64,000 nucleotides of DNA from Allobosea sp. AAP35 (lineage in GTDB: Bacteria > Pseudomonadota > Alphaproteobacteria > Rhizobiales > Beijerinckiaceae), in the NCBI RefSeq assembly GCF_001295925.1, contig NZ_LJHQ01000003.1, positions 463,171 through 527,170 on the forward strand, given 5' to 3'. The notes beneath the pieces were generated by a model. That model was not told where the DNA came from and ran no database searches. It saw only the letters and a program-made list of their open reading frames with translations. The position numbers and the translations under genes are program-made. Shown here piece after piece: positions 39,834 through 50,026 of the stretch; the first letter of the stretch is position 1; the number at the start of each line of letters is the position of its first letter.

Positions 39834-41981
39834 ATGGCATGGCGCGCCCGCCTGTTCGGCGCATTGTCGCGCGAAGCCGAGCGCCGCCGGCTGTTTCTCT
39901 GGCTGCCCGTGCTGATGGGGGCCGGCATCCTGCTTTACTTCGCGGCCGACAGCGAACCTGCGCTCGCGGCGCCCTTGAGCGGCCTGGCGCTGGCCGCAGG
40001 CGCAGCCTTCGCGCTGCGACGACGCCGGATCGCGCTCATGGTCTGCCTGGGCCTCTGCGCCGCATTCGTGGGTTTCGCCGCTGCAACCTGGCGCACCGCG
40101 ACGGTTGCGTCGCCGATGCTCGATCGCCCCCGCATCGGCTTGCTCACTGGCTTCGTTGAAGCTGTCGAAGCCCGTGACGCCGGCGCGCGCCTCGTCATCC
40201 TGGTGACCGGCATCGCCGGATTGGAGCCGGCAGCCTGGCCGCGGCGCGTGCGGGTGAATGTGCGCAGCGGAACCGTCTCGCCGGGCGATCACATCGCGGC
40301 GGTGGCGCGTCTGCTGCCGCCGCCGGGACCAGCGCGGCCCGGCGGCTATGATTTCGGCCGCGACGCCTTTTTTCGCGGCCTTGGTGCGGTCGGCAGCATT
40401 CCCGGCAAGATCGCGCTGACGCCGCCGCCTCATCCGCCTCCGCCGCAATTGAGCCTTGCGGCGACCGTTGATCGTGCTCGCAATGCCCTGACCCGCCGCA
40501 TCGCGGAGATCGGCGGCGGGCAGGCCGGTGCGATGGCAGCCGCTCTCGTCACCGGCAAGCGCGGCCTGATTACCGAGACCACCAATGCCGACCTTCGCGC
40601 CGCCGGCATCTATCACATCGTTTCGATCTCTGGGCTCCACATGGTGCTCGCGGCGGGCACGATCTTCTGGCTGGTGCGGGCGGTTTTGGCGCTGTCGCGC
40701 ACCCTGGCCCTGGGCTTCCCGATCAAGAAGATCGCGGCGCTCGCTGCCATGGCCGGCGCGACCGCCTATTGCGTGTTCTCCGGTGCCGAGGTCGCAACCG
40801 TCCGGTCCTTGATCATGACGCTGGTGATGCTGGGCGCGATCCTGGTCGACCGCCCGGCGCTGAGCATGCGCAATCTCGCGCTCGCGGCGATCATCGTGCT
40901 GCTGCGCGAGCCCGAGGCGCTGCTGGGACCGAGCTTCCAGATGTCGTTTGGCGCGGTGGCGGCGCTGATCGCTTTCGCCGAGCGTTGGGAGGAGCGCAGC
41001 CGGGCGCAGCCGCCCTCCGCACTGCCCTGGCCGCTGCGTCCGCTCTGGATCGCGGTCACCGGCATCATCGTCACCACATTGCTGGCGACCGCGGCGACCG
41101 CGCCCTTCGGCGCCTATCATTTCCAGACCTTCAACCCGTTCGGCCTACTCGGAAACGCGCTGGCGCTGCCCTTCGTCTCGCTTTTCGTCATGCCGGCGGC
41201 GGTGTTCGGGGTGCTGGCCTATCCGTTCGGCCTCGACGCTCCGGCGTGGTGGCTGATGGGCTTGGCGTCGCATGTGGTTCTGCAACTCGCACACTGGGTC
41301 GCAGGGATCGACCACTCGACAGTGGTCATCGCCGCCTTCGGTCCTGCCGCCCTGTCATGCTTTGCAGCCTCGCTGCTGTGGGCGACGCTTTGGACCACCA
41401 AGCTGCGTCTGCTCGCCATCCTGCCGCTGATCGGCGGTGTCATGATCGCGGCCAAGCCCGAACGCCCCGAGATCCAGATCGAGCGGGACGGTTCCGGCAT
41501 CGCGGTGCGCGGACGCGACGGCTTGCTGGTGGTGGCCGGCAAGCCCAGCCGTTTCGTGCTGCAACAGTGGCTGACCGCCGATGGCGACAGCCGCAACCCA
41601 GACGACGCGTCCTTGCGCCAGGGCGCGGCCTGCGACGCGCAGGGCTGCGTGATCAGGACGAAAGACGGTCGCAACGTCGCCTATGCCCGCGAACGGCTCG
41701 CCATCATCGAGGATTGCCGGCGTGCCGATCTGGTGGTGACGCCGATCCCATGGACCGCGCCCTGCAAGGCCCCCCTGATCGACCGCACGGCACTGGGCCG
41801 CGACGGCGCCACCGCCCTCGTCGCCCGAGCCGAAGGCTGGCGAAGCCACGCGGCCGAGCAGGCCGGCGGTAACCGTCCCTGGACCCGCCAGAGCGCCCCC
41901 CCGCTATCGCCATCGTCTCGGCCGGCCGCAGCGGTGACATCGCCCTCCGACGACGGGCCAGGCCCGGAGCCGCTTCAGTAG
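39834..41981 (+). CDS. comEC: ComEC/Rec2-family DNA-uptake channel protein
   Basis: Polytopic inner-membrane protein; in competent bacteria ComEC conducts single-stranded DNA into the cytoplasm. About 715 residues: membrane helices, a DUF4131-type N-terminal domain ([10 protein letters not shown]), the competence domain with [10 protein letters not shown] (near residue 265) and further helices, then a soluble C-terminus without the metallo-beta-lactamase domain seen in the long form. The last ~50 residues are Pro/Ser-rich. It converges with lexA and overlaps its end by seven bases. Confidence 0.9.
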   Translation: MAWRARLFGALSREAERRRLFLWLPVLMGAGILLYFAADSEPALAAPLSGLALAAGAAFALRRRRIALMVCLGLCAAFVGFAAATWRTATVASPMLDRPRIGLLTGFVEAVEARDAGARLVILVTGIAGLEPAAWPRRVRVNVRSGTVSPGDHIAAVARLLPPPGPARPGGYDFGRDAFFRGLGAVGSIPGKIALTPPPHPPPPQLSLAATVDRARNALTRRIAEIGGGQAGAMAAALVTGKRGLITETTNADLRAAGIYHIVSISGLHMVLAAGTIFWLVRAVLALSRTLALGFPIKKIAALAAMAGATAYCVFSGAEVATVRSLIMTLVMLGAILVDRPALSMRNLALAAIIVLLREPEALLGPSFQMSFGAVAALIAFAERWEERSRAQPPSALPWPLRPLWIAVTGIIVTTLLATAATAPFGAYHFQTFNPFGLLGNALALPFVSLFVMPAAVFGVLAYPFGLDAPAWWLMGLASHVVLQLAHWVAGIDHSTVVIAAFGPAALSCFAASLLWATLWTTKLRLLAILPLIGGVMIAAKPERPEIQIERDGSGIAVRGRDGLLVVAGKPSRFVLQQWLTADGDSRNPDDASLRQGAACDAQGCVIRTKDGRNVAYARERLAIIEDCRRADLVVTPIPWTAPCKAPLIDRTALGRDGATALVARAEGWRSHAAEQAGGNRPWTRQSAPPLSPSSRPAAAVTSPSDDGPGPEPLQ

Positions 41982-42697
41982 CGCCGCATCAAATTGACCA
42001 GCCGGCCCTGGATCTTGACCCGGTCGGGGCCAAGAACACGGGTTTCATAGGCAGGGTTGGCCGCTTCCAGCGCGATCGAGGAGCCGCGCTTGCGCAGGCG
42101 CTTCAGGGTCGCCTCCTCATCGTCGATCAGAGCGACGATGATGTCGCCGGTATTGGCGACGTCCTGGCGTCGGATCACCACCGTATCGCCGTCGAGAATA
42201 CCCGCATCGACCATGGAATCACCGCGCACCTCGAGCGCGAAATGCTCGCCGGCTCCCAGCATGTCTGCCGGGAGCGCAACGCTGTGGCTGCGGCTCTGGA
42301 TCGCTGAGATCGGCGTACCGGCGGCGATCCGGCCCATCACAGGAATCGAAATGCTGCCGCGCCCGTCATCGGGCGCCGAGTCGACCGGTCTGGGCTTGGT
42401 GGCCATGCCATCCTTGCCCAGCCCGCCCTGAACGATCGACGGGTTGAAGCGCCGAGCCGGGGGCTGGCTACCGGCGCCGATACCGTCGGGCAGTTTGATC
42501 ACCTCCAGCGCACGGGCGCGGTTCGGCAGCCGGCGGATGAAGCCGCGCTCCTCCAGCGCCATGATCAGCCGGTGGATGCCCGATTTCGACTTGAGATCGA
42601 GCGCATCCTTCATCTCGTCGAAGGAGGGGGGGACGCCGCTTTCGCGCAGGCGCTCCTGAATGAAACGAAGCAGTTCGAACTGTTTGCGTGTCAGCAT
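41975..42697 (-). CDS. lexA: LexA repressor
   Basis: Repressor of the SOS regulon, inactivated by RecA-stimulated self-cleavage. The 240 residues begin M-L-T-R-K-Q with a winged-helix DNA-binding domain (residues 1-70), an extended linker typical of alphaproteobacterial LexA, the Ala126-Gly127 cleavage site, and the catalytic dyad Ser161 and Lys199. The upstream in-frame ATG (42808) would overlap its own promoter and is rejected. Three matching LexA boxes are in this window. Confidence 0.97.
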   Translation of the reverse strand: MLTRKQFELLRFIQERLRESGVPPSFDEMKDALDLKSKSGIHRLIMALEERGFIRRLPNRARALEVIKLPDGIGAGSQPPARRFNPSIVQGGLGKDGMATKPRPVDSAPDDGRGSISIPVMGRIAAGTPISAIQSRSHSVALPADMLGAGEHFALEVRGDSMVDAGILDGDTVVIRRQDVANTGDIIVALIDDEEATLKRLRKRGSSIALEAANPAYETRVLGPDRVKIQGRLVNLMRRY

Positions 42698-42757
42698 GGT
42701 CCCCGCCGGCGCTGGTGGAATCCGCCATGACCAGCAGATTCGAAACAAATCACGAAC

Positions 42758-42786
42758 ATCATACCTGTTCGTGTTGTGTTCCGCAA
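42758..42786 (-). promoter_or_regulatory. lexA promoter with LexA box (autoregulation)
   Basis: On the minus strand: TTGCGG (42786-42781), 17 bases, TATGAT (42763-42758). GTTC-GTGTTGT-GTTC (42767-42781) lies in the spacer, an exact alphaproteobacterial SOS box, so LexA should repress its own gene. Confidence 0.85.
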
Positions 42787-42818
42787 GCGCACGCTTGCCG
42801 AACGACACCCTCCAGGTA

Positions 42819-44030
42819 CTAGCGCAGGCGGATGAACCGGCACGGATCGCCCTTGCGAGCCGGCGGCGCGAAGGCAGGGCGGATGGCGAGCGCCTGCGCG
42901 CGCGCCAGCAGGCCGAGCATCGAGGAATCCTGCCGCTCGAACGGTGTCGCCTCCCAGCCGGCCTCGGTCAAAGCGAGGTCGGAGCGCAGGTAATCCTCGC
43001 GCTCGTCATTGGCCGGCATGTCGCGGCCGAGGATACCCGGCTCGCTGCGGTCGCGTGCCGGCATGGGGATGCCGAGCAGCGCCTCGATCAGCGGCACGAC
43101 GAACAGATGGCCGCAGACGATCGAGGAGACGGGATTGCCCGGCAGCCCCACCGCGACCATGGCGCCGAGCCGGCCGGTCATCATCGGCTTGCCCGGCCGC
43201 ATCGCGATTTTCCAGAAACCCAGCGCCATGCCGGCCCGCGTCAGCGCCTCCTGCACCAGGTCGTGCGCACCGACGGAGGCGCCGCCAAGCGTGATCAGCA
43301 CATCCGCGCCCGCATCCCGCGCCTGCGCAATCCGGGCGGCGAGGTCGGCATGGTCGTCGCGCGCGATGCCGAGATCGAGGGCGGTGGCGCCGGCCTGCTC
43401 GACCAGCGCCGCGAGCGAAAAGCTGTTCGAGGCGACGATTTGGTCGGGGCCGACGGTTTCGCCGGGCGAAACCAGTTCGTCGCCGGTGGCTAGGATCGCG
43501 ACAAGCGGCTTGCGCCGTACCGGCAGAAGCGGATGCCCGGCTGCTGCGGCGAGGCCCAGCGCGGCGCTGTCGAGAGCCCGTCCGGCGGGCAGGAGCACAT
43601 CGCCCGTGCTGAAATCGAGCCCGGCTTTGCGGATGAACTTGCCCTTCGGCGCGCCTTCGCGCACGCGAATCTCAGCCTCGCCGACGCCATCGGCATTTTC
43701 CTGGATCAGGATCGTGTCGGCACCATCAGGGATCGGCGCGCCGGTGAAAATCCGCACCGCCTCGCCGGGAGACAGCGTGCCCCCGAAGGAACGTCCCGCG
43801 GCGGATTCTCCGATCACCCGCAGCGCCGTGCCGGGGGTGAGGTCGTCCGCCCGCACCGCATAGCCGTCCATCGCCGAATTGGCGAAGGGCGGCTGCGTCC
43901 GCAGCGCCGCGACATCGGCTCCGAGCACGCGCCAGGCGCAATGCGCCAGCGAGAGCATCTCGATGGGGGTCGGGCCCGGCACGCTGTCGAGCAGCGCCTT
44001 GAGCGCGATCGGAACCGGTGTCAGCGCCAT
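42819..44030 (-). CDS. moeA: Molybdopterin molybdenumtransferase
   Basis: Inserts molybdenum into adenylylated molybdopterin in molybdenum cofactor synthesis. The 403 residues include S-A-M-D-G-Y-A near residue 50, the [11 protein letters not shown] segment, T-G-D-E-L-V, and G-L-P-G-N-P-V-S. Its start overlaps the moaC stop by one base. It follows trpG-trpD-trpC-moaC in one minus-strand run, a known gene order in this group. Confidence 0.96.
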   Translation of the reverse strand: MALTPVPIALKALLDSVPGPTPIEMLSLAHCAWRVLGADVAALRTQPPFANSAMDGYAVRADDLTPGTALRVIGESAAGRSFGGTLSPGEAVRIFTGAPIPDGADTILIQENADGVGEAEIRVREGAPKGKFIRKAGLDFSTGDVLLPAGRALDSAALGLAAAAGHPLLPVRRKPLVAILATGDELVSPGETVGPDQIVASNSFSLAALVEQAGATALDLGIARDDHADLAARIAQARDAGADVLITLGGASVGAHDLVQEALTRAGMALGFWKIAMRPGKPMMTGRLGAMVAVGLPGNPVSSIVCGHLFVVPLIEALLGIPMPARDRSEPGILGRDMPANDEREDYLRSDLALTEAGWEATPFERQDSSMLGLLARAQALAIRPAFAPPARKGDPCRFIRLR

Positions 44031-44527
44031 CAGGCGGAGCCCATCTCAGCCATGTCAGCCTCGAACGTGCCGGACTTCCCGCCCGATTTATGGACGAGCC
44101 GGATGCCCTCGATCCGCATGCCGCGATCGGCGGCCTTGACCATGTCGTAGACGGTCAGGCAGGCGACGCTGACGGCGGTGAGCGCCTCCATTTCGACGCC
44201 GGTCTGCCCCTTCACCTTGACTTCGGCGCGCACCCGGATGCCCGGCAGCGCCGCGTCGATCTCCAGATCGACGGCGACTTTGGTGATCAGCAGCGGATGG
44301 CAGAGCGGGATCAATTCATGGCTGCGCTTGGCGGCCATGATGCCGGCAAGCCGCGCCGTGCCGAGCACATCGCCCTTCTTGGCGTCGCCATCGCGCACGA
44401 TCGCCAGCGTCTGCGCCTGCATCACCACGCAGCCCTCGGCGATGGCCGTGCGCGAGGTCTCGGCCTTGTCGCCGACATCAACCATATGGGCCTGGCCGCG
44501 CGCATCGAGATGGCTGAGCGCGCTCAT
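44030..44527 (-). CDS. moaC: Cyclic pyranopterin monophosphate synthase
   Basis: Second enzyme of molybdopterin precursor synthesis, acting with MoaA. The 165 residues carry [18 protein letters not shown] and the C-terminal V-H-K-S-G-G-K-S-G. It overlaps trpC by four bases upstream and moeA downstream. moaA is not in the window. Confidence 0.96.
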   Translation of the reverse strand: MSALSHLDARGQAHMVDVGDKAETSRTAIAEGCVVMQAQTLAIVRDGDAKKGDVLGTARLAGIMAAKRSHELIPLCHPLLITKVAVDLEIDAALPGIRVRAEVKVKGQTGVEMEALTAVSVACLTVYDMVKAADRGMRIEGIRLVHKSGGKSGTFEADMAEMGSA

Positions 44528-45336
44528 GGGGCGCTGTCCTGCGTCGCGGGCGCCAGGAGTTCGCGCGTCGCGGCCGCGACATCGGCCTGGCGCATCAGGC
44601 TCTCGCCGACGAGAAAGGTGCCGACGCCGACGCGGTTGAGCCGGCCGATGTCGTCCGGGGTGAAGATGCCGCTCTCGCTGATGACGATTCGCTCAGGTGG
44701 AACACGCGCGGCGAGCCGCTCCGTCACGGCGAGATCGACGTTGAAATCGCGCAGATCGCGGTTGTTGATGCCGAGCAGGCGGCTTTTCAGCGCGAGCGCC
44801 CGGTCGAGTTCGGCCTCGTCATGGACCTCGACCAGCACATCCATGCCGAGCCCGATCGCGGTCTCTTCGAGTTCATGCGCGGTCGCATCGTCGACGGCGG
44901 CCATGATGATCAGGATGCAGTCCGCGCCCCAGGCCCGGGCCTCGAAGACCTGGTAGCGGTCGTAGAGGAAATCCTTGCGCAGGGTCGGCAGTCCCGAGGC
45001 TGCGCGCGCCTGCTGCAGGAATTCCGGCTGGCCCTGGAAGGAGGGTCCGTCGGTGAGGACGGACAGGCAGGCAGCCCCGCCGGCCGCATAGGCCCGGCCC
45101 AGCGCCGGCGGATCGAAATCGGCCCGGATCAGGCCTTTCGAGGGGCTGGCCTTCTTGATCTCGGCGATCAGCGCGGGCTGGCCCTGAGCCAGCTTGGCGC
45201 TCAGCGCCTCGGCAAAGCCGCGCGGTTTGGCCGCTGACCGTGCCCGGCTCTCGATCAGGCCAAAGGGTACAGCCTGCTTGGCGGCTGCGATCTCGCGGCG
45301 TTTATAGGCCTCGATCTTGGCGAGGATGTCGCTCAT
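44524..45336 (-). CDS. trpC: Indole-3-glycerol phosphate synthase
   Basis: Fourth step of tryptophan synthesis, a TIM barrel. The 270 residues show K-K-A-S-P-S-K-G (catalytic Lys region), L-R-K-D-F-L, I-N-N-R-D-L and S-E-S-G-I. The ATG at 45336 is chosen; a longer frame runs back into trpD. It is not fused to TrpF. Confidence 0.96.
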   Translation of the reverse strand: MSDILAKIEAYKRREIAAAKQAVPFGLIESRARSAAKPRGFAEALSAKLAQGQPALIAEIKKASPSKGLIRADFDPPALGRAYAAGGAACLSVLTDGPSFQGQPEFLQQARAASGLPTLRKDFLYDRYQVFEARAWGADCILIIMAAVDDATAHELEETAIGLGMDVLVEVHDEAELDRALALKSRLLGINNRDLRDFNVDLAVTERLAARVPPERIVISESGIFTPDDIGRLNRVGVGTFLVGESLMRQADVAAATRELLAPATQDSAP

Positions 45337-45343
45337 GGCCGCC

Positions 45344-46357
45344 TCATGCGTTCGAGCTCGCGACAAGCGAAGCCAGCGTCGCCTTGGCTTTGCCGGAAGC
45401 GAGCGCTGCCTGGGCACGCGCGAACCCATCGCGCAGGTCACCCGCCTGTCCGGCGACGACAAGCGCCGCTGCGGCATTGAAGGCCGCGATGTCGCGGAAG
45501 GCGGTCTTTTCGCCATCGAGCACCGCACGCAGCGCGGCTGCGTTCTGGGCCGGCTCGCCGCCGCGAAGGTCTTCGGGCTTGGCTCTGGCCAGACCGACAT
45601 CCTCGGGCGCGATCGTGAAGCTCTCGATCTTGCCGCCATCGAGCGAGACCACCCGCGTCGGCCCCGTCGTGGTGATCTCGTCGAGGCCATCAGAACCATG
45701 CACGGCCCAGATGCGGGTCGATCCGAGGCTCGCCAGCACCTTGACCATCGGCTCCAGCCAGGTCTCCGAGAAGGCGCCGATGAGCTGTTTCTTCACCCCG
45801 GCCGGGTTGGACAACGGGCCGAGCAGGTTGAAGATGGTGCGTGTGCCGAGCTCGACGCGCACCGGCGCGACATGGCGCATCGAGGCGTGATGCGTCGGCG
45901 CGAACATGAAGCCGACGCCGGCCTGCGCGATGCAACGCTCTGTTGCTGCCGGATCGAGCCCGACCTTGACACCGAGCGCCATCAACACGTCCGCCGCCCC
46001 CGATTTCGACGACGCCGCCCGGTTGCCATGCTTGGCGACCGGCACGCCACATGCCGCCGTGATGATCGCAGCCAGGGTCGAGACATTGTAGGAGCCCGAG
46101 GCATCGCCGCCGGTTCCGACAATGTCGATGGCCTCAGTCGGCGCCTTCACCGTCAGCATCTTGCCGCGCATCGCGCCGACCGCGCCGCTGATCTCCTCGG
46201 TGGTCTCGCCGCGCACGCGCAGCGCCATCAGGAAGGCGGCTGCCTGCGCATTGGTGACGCCGCCCGAGAGGATCGTGTCGAAGGCGTCGCGCGCCTCGTC
46301 CCGCGACAGCGAGGCACCGGTCGCGACCTTGGCGATGAAGGGCTTGAAATCGTCCAT
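45344..46357 (-). CDS. trpD: Anthranilate phosphoribosyltransferase
   Basis: Transfers phosphoribose to anthranilate, the second tryptophan step. The 337 residues have the PRPP-binding [14 protein letters not shown] and [15 protein letters not shown]. It lies seven bases upstream of trpC and about 40 after trpG. Confidence 0.96.
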   Translation of the reverse strand: MDDFKPFIAKVATGASLSRDEARDAFDTILSGGVTNAQAAAFLMALRVRGETTEEISGAVGAMRGKMLTVKAPTEAIDIVGTGGDASGSYNVSTLAAIITAACGVPVAKHGNRAASSKSGAADVLMALGVKVGLDPAATERCIAQAGVGFMFAPTHHASMRHVAPVRVELGTRTIFNLLGPLSNPAGVKKQLIGAFSETWLEPMVKVLASLGSTRIWAVHGSDGLDEITTTGPTRVVSLDGGKIESFTIAPEDVGLARAKPEDLRGGEPAQNAAALRAVLDGEKTAFRDIAAFNAAAALVVAGQAGDLRDGFARAQAALASGKAKATLASLVASSNA

Positions 46358-46397
46358 GGGAACTCTGTGCAGCAGCGACTTGAAGGGCGTATCGGGA

Positions 46398-47015
46398 TCA
46401 GACGGCGCCGGCCAGGGCGGCCGGCTCATGCTCGCGCTGCCATCGCTGCGCCAGATCCAGGAAATTCTGCAGGATCGTGGCGCCGTGCTCGGAGGCGATG
46501 CTTTCGGGGTGGAACTGCACGCCATGCACCGGCAGGCTGCGATGCGACAGCGCCATGATCAGGCCGTCCGACGTCTCCGCCTCGATCTCCAGCTCAGCCG
46601 GGCAGGTCTCCCGGGCGACGATCAGCGAGTGGTAGCGCGTCGCCTGCAGCGGGCCGTTGATGCCGCGGAACAGCCCCCGCGCCCTGTGCTCGATCGGGGA
46701 GACCTTGCCGTGCATCGGCACGGGCGCCCGCACGACATCGCCGCCGAAGACCTGGCCGATCGCCTGCAGCCCGAGACAGACGCCGAAGATCGGCTTGCTG
46801 TCCGCGCCCTCGCGCACGAGATCGAGGCAGATGCCGGCCTCGTTGGGTGTGCAGGGGCCGGGCGACAGCACGATCGCATCGTGATCGTCGCTAAGCGCTT
46901 CGTCGACGCTCAATGCATCGTTCCTGCGCACATCGACCTGCGCCCCCAGCCCGCCGATCAGGTGGACCAGGTTCCAAGTGAAGCTGTCGTAGTTGTCGAT
47001 CAGCAGGATGCGCAT
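46398..47015 (-). CDS. trpG: Anthranilate synthase glutamine amidotransferase subunit
   Basis: Class I glutamine amidotransferase supplying ammonia to TrpE. The 205 residues carry the catalytic triad: Cys80 in G-V-C-L-G, with His169 and Glu171 in Q-F-H-P-E-S. trpE is not adjacent and is presumably elsewhere. It is the first gene of the trpG-trpD-trpC-moaC-moeA run. Confidence 0.96.
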   Translation of the reverse strand: MRILLIDNYDSFTWNLVHLIGGLGAQVDVRRNDALSVDEALSDDHDAIVLSPGPCTPNEAGICLDLVREGADSKPIFGVCLGLQAIGQVFGGDVVRAPVPMHGKVSPIEHRARGLFRGINGPLQATRYHSLIVARETCPAELEIEAETSDGLIMALSHRSLPVHGVQFHPESIASEHGATILQNFLDLAQRWQREHEPAALAGAV

Positions 47016-47104
47016 CGGCGTGAGACCATGGATTTTGGGTTCCGGTCATGCACGGTTGGGGGCGGGGAGGTCAAGTTTGCGGGGCGCGCCGAATGACCAT
47101 AGCC

Positions 47105-47179
47105 GTCATTCTCGGGCGCAGCGCAGCGTAGACCCGAGAATCTCTCGCCGGAAATGCTCGGGTCGAGCCCGAGCATGAC
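47105..47179. repeat. REP-like double palindrome
   Basis: Two hairpins in tandem: ATTCTCGGG/CCCGAGAAT (47108-47116, 47133-47141) and ATGCTCGGG/CCCGAGCAT (47154-47162, 47168-47176). The outer ends also pair (GTCATTCTCGGG with CCCGAGCATGAC, 11 of 12). This is the form of dispersed intergenic repeats in Hyphomicrobiales. It lies between two minus-strand genes. Confidence 0.65.
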
Positions 47180-47193
47180 GAGCCCGCCCGCCC

Positions 47194-48705
47194 TCAGCCT
47201 CTTGCCCCGCGCGGCATCCCGGCGGTTCGCACCGAGCCCTGGCCCGGCGCAGTCTCGATGCCCAGCGTCGGCAAAGCGAGCGTGCGCTGGCCGCGGAAAT
47301 CGACATGGCAGACGAGCAGGCCGCGCTCCTCGATATAGGCGATCAGCCGCCGTGCACGGCTCGGCGAATGGCTGCCATAGACGCGGGCGAGCTCCGCATC
47401 GCTGGGGCAGGGCGCGCCTTCCAGCGCAGCGCGCGCGATGAACAGGAAGAGCCCGTGCAGATCGTCGGGCAGGGCAAGCGAGGCCTCGACCGCCGCCTGC
47501 CAGCCCGGCGAGTCGATGACCTCGTCGCTGGCTCCTGCCTTGGCCACGGCGAGCCGGCGGCGGAACTCGTCCAGGCTCAAATGCGTCCGGCCGAGCCGCC
47601 GCATCCGGCAGCGCACGGTGAAATCCTGGTAGAGCACCGCGACCTGACGCGAACGCGCCTCGGGGTCGGCCATCAGCTCGCGCAGGATTTCAGTCATGAT
47701 CGCCTCGCGCTCGGCCGGCTCCATCGGGATTTCGGGTTCGGGCTCCGGTGCGGGTGTCGGGCGATAGGCTTCGATCTGCCGCAGCGTCTCGTGAACGGCC
47801 GGCCGTGGGCGCGGCGCCGGGCGCGGCACGCGGGCGAGCGGGATCACCTCGTCGGCTCCGGCCGTGAAGATCAACTTGCCGGCCTCTTCCGGCACCTGCT
47901 CGGGCAGCGGCATCAGACCCGGCGCGCCGCCGCGATCGACCGAGGTCGCAGGCCCGATCCGCAGCGGCAGCGGCCGCTTCGACAGGGCCGGGCCGAGCGC
48001 GACGAACTGCCCGCGTTCGAGATCGCGGAACATCTCGGCCTGTTTGCGGTCCATGCCCAGCAGATCGGCGGCGCGCGCCATGTCGATGTCGAGGAAGGTG
48101 CGCCCCATCAAAAAATTGGAGGCTTCCGCCGCGACGTTCTTCGCGAGCTTGGCCAGCCGCTGCGTCGCGATGACACCGGCGAGCCCGCGCTTGCGACCCC
48201 GGCACATCAGATTGGTCATCGCCCCGAGCGAGAGCCGTCGCGCCTCGTCGGAGGCCTCGCCCGCCATCACGGGGGCAAAGAGTTGCGCCTCGTCGACGAC
48301 GATCAGCATCGGGAACCACAGCGAGCGATCGACGTCGAACAGCCCGCCGAGGAAGGCCGCCACCGCCCGCAATTGCTCGTCGGCTTCGAGGTTTTCGAGA
48401 TTGAGCACGACCGAGACGCGATGCTGGCGCACCCGCAGTGCCACCCTTTGCAACTCGGCCTCACCGCATTGCGCATCGACCACGACATGGCCGAACTGGT
48501 CGGCAAGCGAGACGAAATCGCCCTCCGGGTCGATCACCGCTTGCTGCACCAGCGGCGCGCTCTGTTCGAGCAGGCGCCGCAGCAGATGCGATTTGCCGGA
48601 GCCGGAATTGCCCTGGACCAGAAGCCGCGTCGCCAGCAACTCGGCAAGGTCGAGCAGCGCCGGTTCGCCGCTCCTGCTCAAGCCCATGTCGATGGCCGTC
48701 GTCAT
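47194..48705 (-). CDS. HerA/DUF87-type ATPase, stand-alone
   Basis: Putative DNA-translocating or helicase-like ATPase of the HerA-FtsK superfamily. The 503 residues have Walker A G-N-S-G-S-G-K-S (residues 32-39), Walker B L-I-V-V-D-E-A-Q (Asp138, Glu139), and a conserved T-N-L-M-C-R-G-R-K-R-G segment plus T-Q-R near residue 180. A Pro-rich linker (~290-330) leads to an all-alpha C-terminal half with a winged-helix-like end. No NurA nuclease or Sir2/defence partner is adjacent, so a stand-alone housekeeping or unknown role is likely. Confidence 0.8.
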   Translation of the reverse strand: MTTAIDMGLSRSGEPALLDLAELLATRLLVQGNSGSGKSHLLRRLLEQSAPLVQQAVIDPEGDFVSLADQFGHVVVDAQCGEAELQRVALRVRQHRVSVVLNLENLEADEQLRAVAAFLGGLFDVDRSLWFPMLIVVDEAQLFAPVMAGEASDEARRLSLGAMTNLMCRGRKRGLAGVIATQRLAKLAKNVAAEASNFLMGRTFLDIDMARAADLLGMDRKQAEMFRDLERGQFVALGPALSKRPLPLRIGPATSVDRGGAPGLMPLPEQVPEEAGKLIFTAGADEVIPLARVPRPAPRPRPAVHETLRQIEAYRPTPAPEPEPEIPMEPAEREAIMTEILRELMADPEARSRQVAVLYQDFTVRCRMRRLGRTHLSLDEFRRRLAVAKAGASDEVIDSPGWQAAVEASLALPDDLHGLFLFIARAALEGAPCPSDAELARVYGSHSPSRARRLIAYIEERGLLVCHVDFRGQRTLALPTLGIETAPGQGSVRTAGMPRGARG

Positions 48706-48863
48706 GCCGTGATCGTGCGTCCCAACGGAGATGCGGTTATGTCACGAGGCCCCAGCCCCCGATCGAGGGCGAAGGGGCGCGTCGCGGACGGCGCTTCTAG
48801 CACGCCATCTCGCAGATGCGGCGAAAACCGGTTTCGGCGTCCACAACAATTGCCGGCGGCGTT

Positions 48864-49148
48864 TCAGCGCGGGCAGCGGCGGGCCCGTTCCTCGCGCTGG
48901 ATATCGGCAATGGTCCGGCGCTGGCTGCTCGACAGCGGCACGTCCTCGGCATTGTCATAGCTGCAGCCGGCATTGCCGAAGGCGTCGATGCCCCGCCGCG
49001 TCCGGAAGCAGTACCCTTGCGCCTTGTAGATCTCGTTGCGGGCGTACCAGAGATCGTCGCAGGTCTCGGCTCGCACCGGCGCGGGCAAGGCGGCGATACC
49101 GATGAGTGTCCCCAGCGATGCGATCCCGACCATCAGCGTGTACCGCAT
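48864..49148 (-). CDS. Exported YARHG-domain protein
   Basis: A 94-residue product with a cleavable signal peptide (cleavage near A-P-V-R-A-E, residue ~27) and a YARHG domain, whose name motif appears as L-W-Y-A-R-N-E-I-Y-K-A-Q-G-Y-C-F. Three cysteines are in the mature protein (C30, C47, C62 by count). YARHG domains are found in periplasmic or extracellular proteins of unknown function. It is divergent from the ceramidase-like gene. Confidence 0.82.
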   Translation of the reverse strand: MRYTLMVGIASLGTLIGIAALPAPVRAETCDDLWYARNEIYKAQGYCFRTRRGIDAFGNAGCSYDNAEDVPLSSSQRRTIADIQREERARRCPR

Positions 49149-49290
49149 GACCTATCTCCCGACGCCGCCGACCCGATGCACCGCAATCTGCGCGAGGCAG
49201 CGCGGCCCAGCAAGTCGCATCGTAGGGGCTTGAACGCGTCGCGCGAAAGTCGTGCGGCGGCGATAGGCTCCTTCCGAGGAGGCTGGCACC

Positions 49291-49965
49291 ATGCGCGCTT
49301 ATGCCTATTGCGAACGGATCGGCGATCATCTTTGGGACGAGCCATGGAATGCGGTGACCAACGGTGCCTTTCTGATCGCCGCCTTTGCCGCCTTCCTGCT
49401 GTGGCGGCGGGCCGGAGGCCGCGATCGTCCGGCGCTGATCCTGATCGGGCTCGTCTTCGCGATCGGCATCGGCTCCTTCCTGTTCCACACGATGCCGCAG
49501 CCCTGGACGCTGGCCGCCGATGTCGTGCCGATCCAGCTCTTCGCCTTCTCCTATTTCGGGCTGGCGCTGGCGCGCTTCGTCGGCTTGGGATGGGTCGCGA
49601 CCGGGCTTGGCACCGTCGCGTTCGTAGCCTTCGCGCTGTCTTTGTCGGGTCTGCTCGCGCCAGCGCTTCCGCAAGAGCTTCGCGGCTCGGCGGGCTATGG
49701 CGCCTTTCTGCTTGGGCTGGCGGGGGTCGCCGCTCTGCTATGGCAGCGGCCTGACCAGGCCGCGACGGCACGGCTCATCGCCTTGGCCGGAGTTGTGTTC
49801 GCCCTGTCCCTGACCTTCCGGACGCTTGACCGGCCGCTTTGCGATGTTGTCCCGCTGGGCACGCACTGGCTCTGGCATCTTCTGAACGCGACCGTGCTCT
49901 ATCTTCTGCTCAGGGCCGCAATCTTGCAGGGGCCGGTCCAGCCTGACGCTGGTAGTCGGCGCTGA
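49291..49965 (+). CDS. Ceramidase-family (CREST) membrane protein
   Basis: A 224-residue integral membrane protein with about seven helices. It has the pattern of alkaline-ceramidase-like proteins: Y-C-E-R-I near the start with W-D-E-P-W-N-A-V-T-N, G-S-F-L-F-H-T in the second/third helix, and a C-terminal block L-G-T-H-W-L-W-H-L-L-N-A. The His/Asp/Ser residues of these blocks are the likely zinc-site residues. In eukaryotes the family hydrolyses ceramides; in bacteria the substrate is generally unknown. No sphingolipid genes are nearby. Confidence 0.8.
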   Translation: MRAYAYCERIGDHLWDEPWNAVTNGAFLIAAFAAFLLWRRAGGRDRPALILIGLVFAIGIGSFLFHTMPQPWTLAADVVPIQLFAFSYFGLALARFVGLGWVATGLGTVAFVAFALSLSGLLAPALPQELRGSAGYGAFLLGLAGVAALLWQRPDQAATARLIALAGVVFALSLTFRTLDRPLCDVVPLGTHWLWHLLNATVLYLLLRAAILQGPVQPDAGSRR

Positions 49966-50026
49966 CTGCCGACGATACGATGATGTCTGCGCATGTCGCC
50001 GCCCACCCCGAAACGGACCAGTCCCC

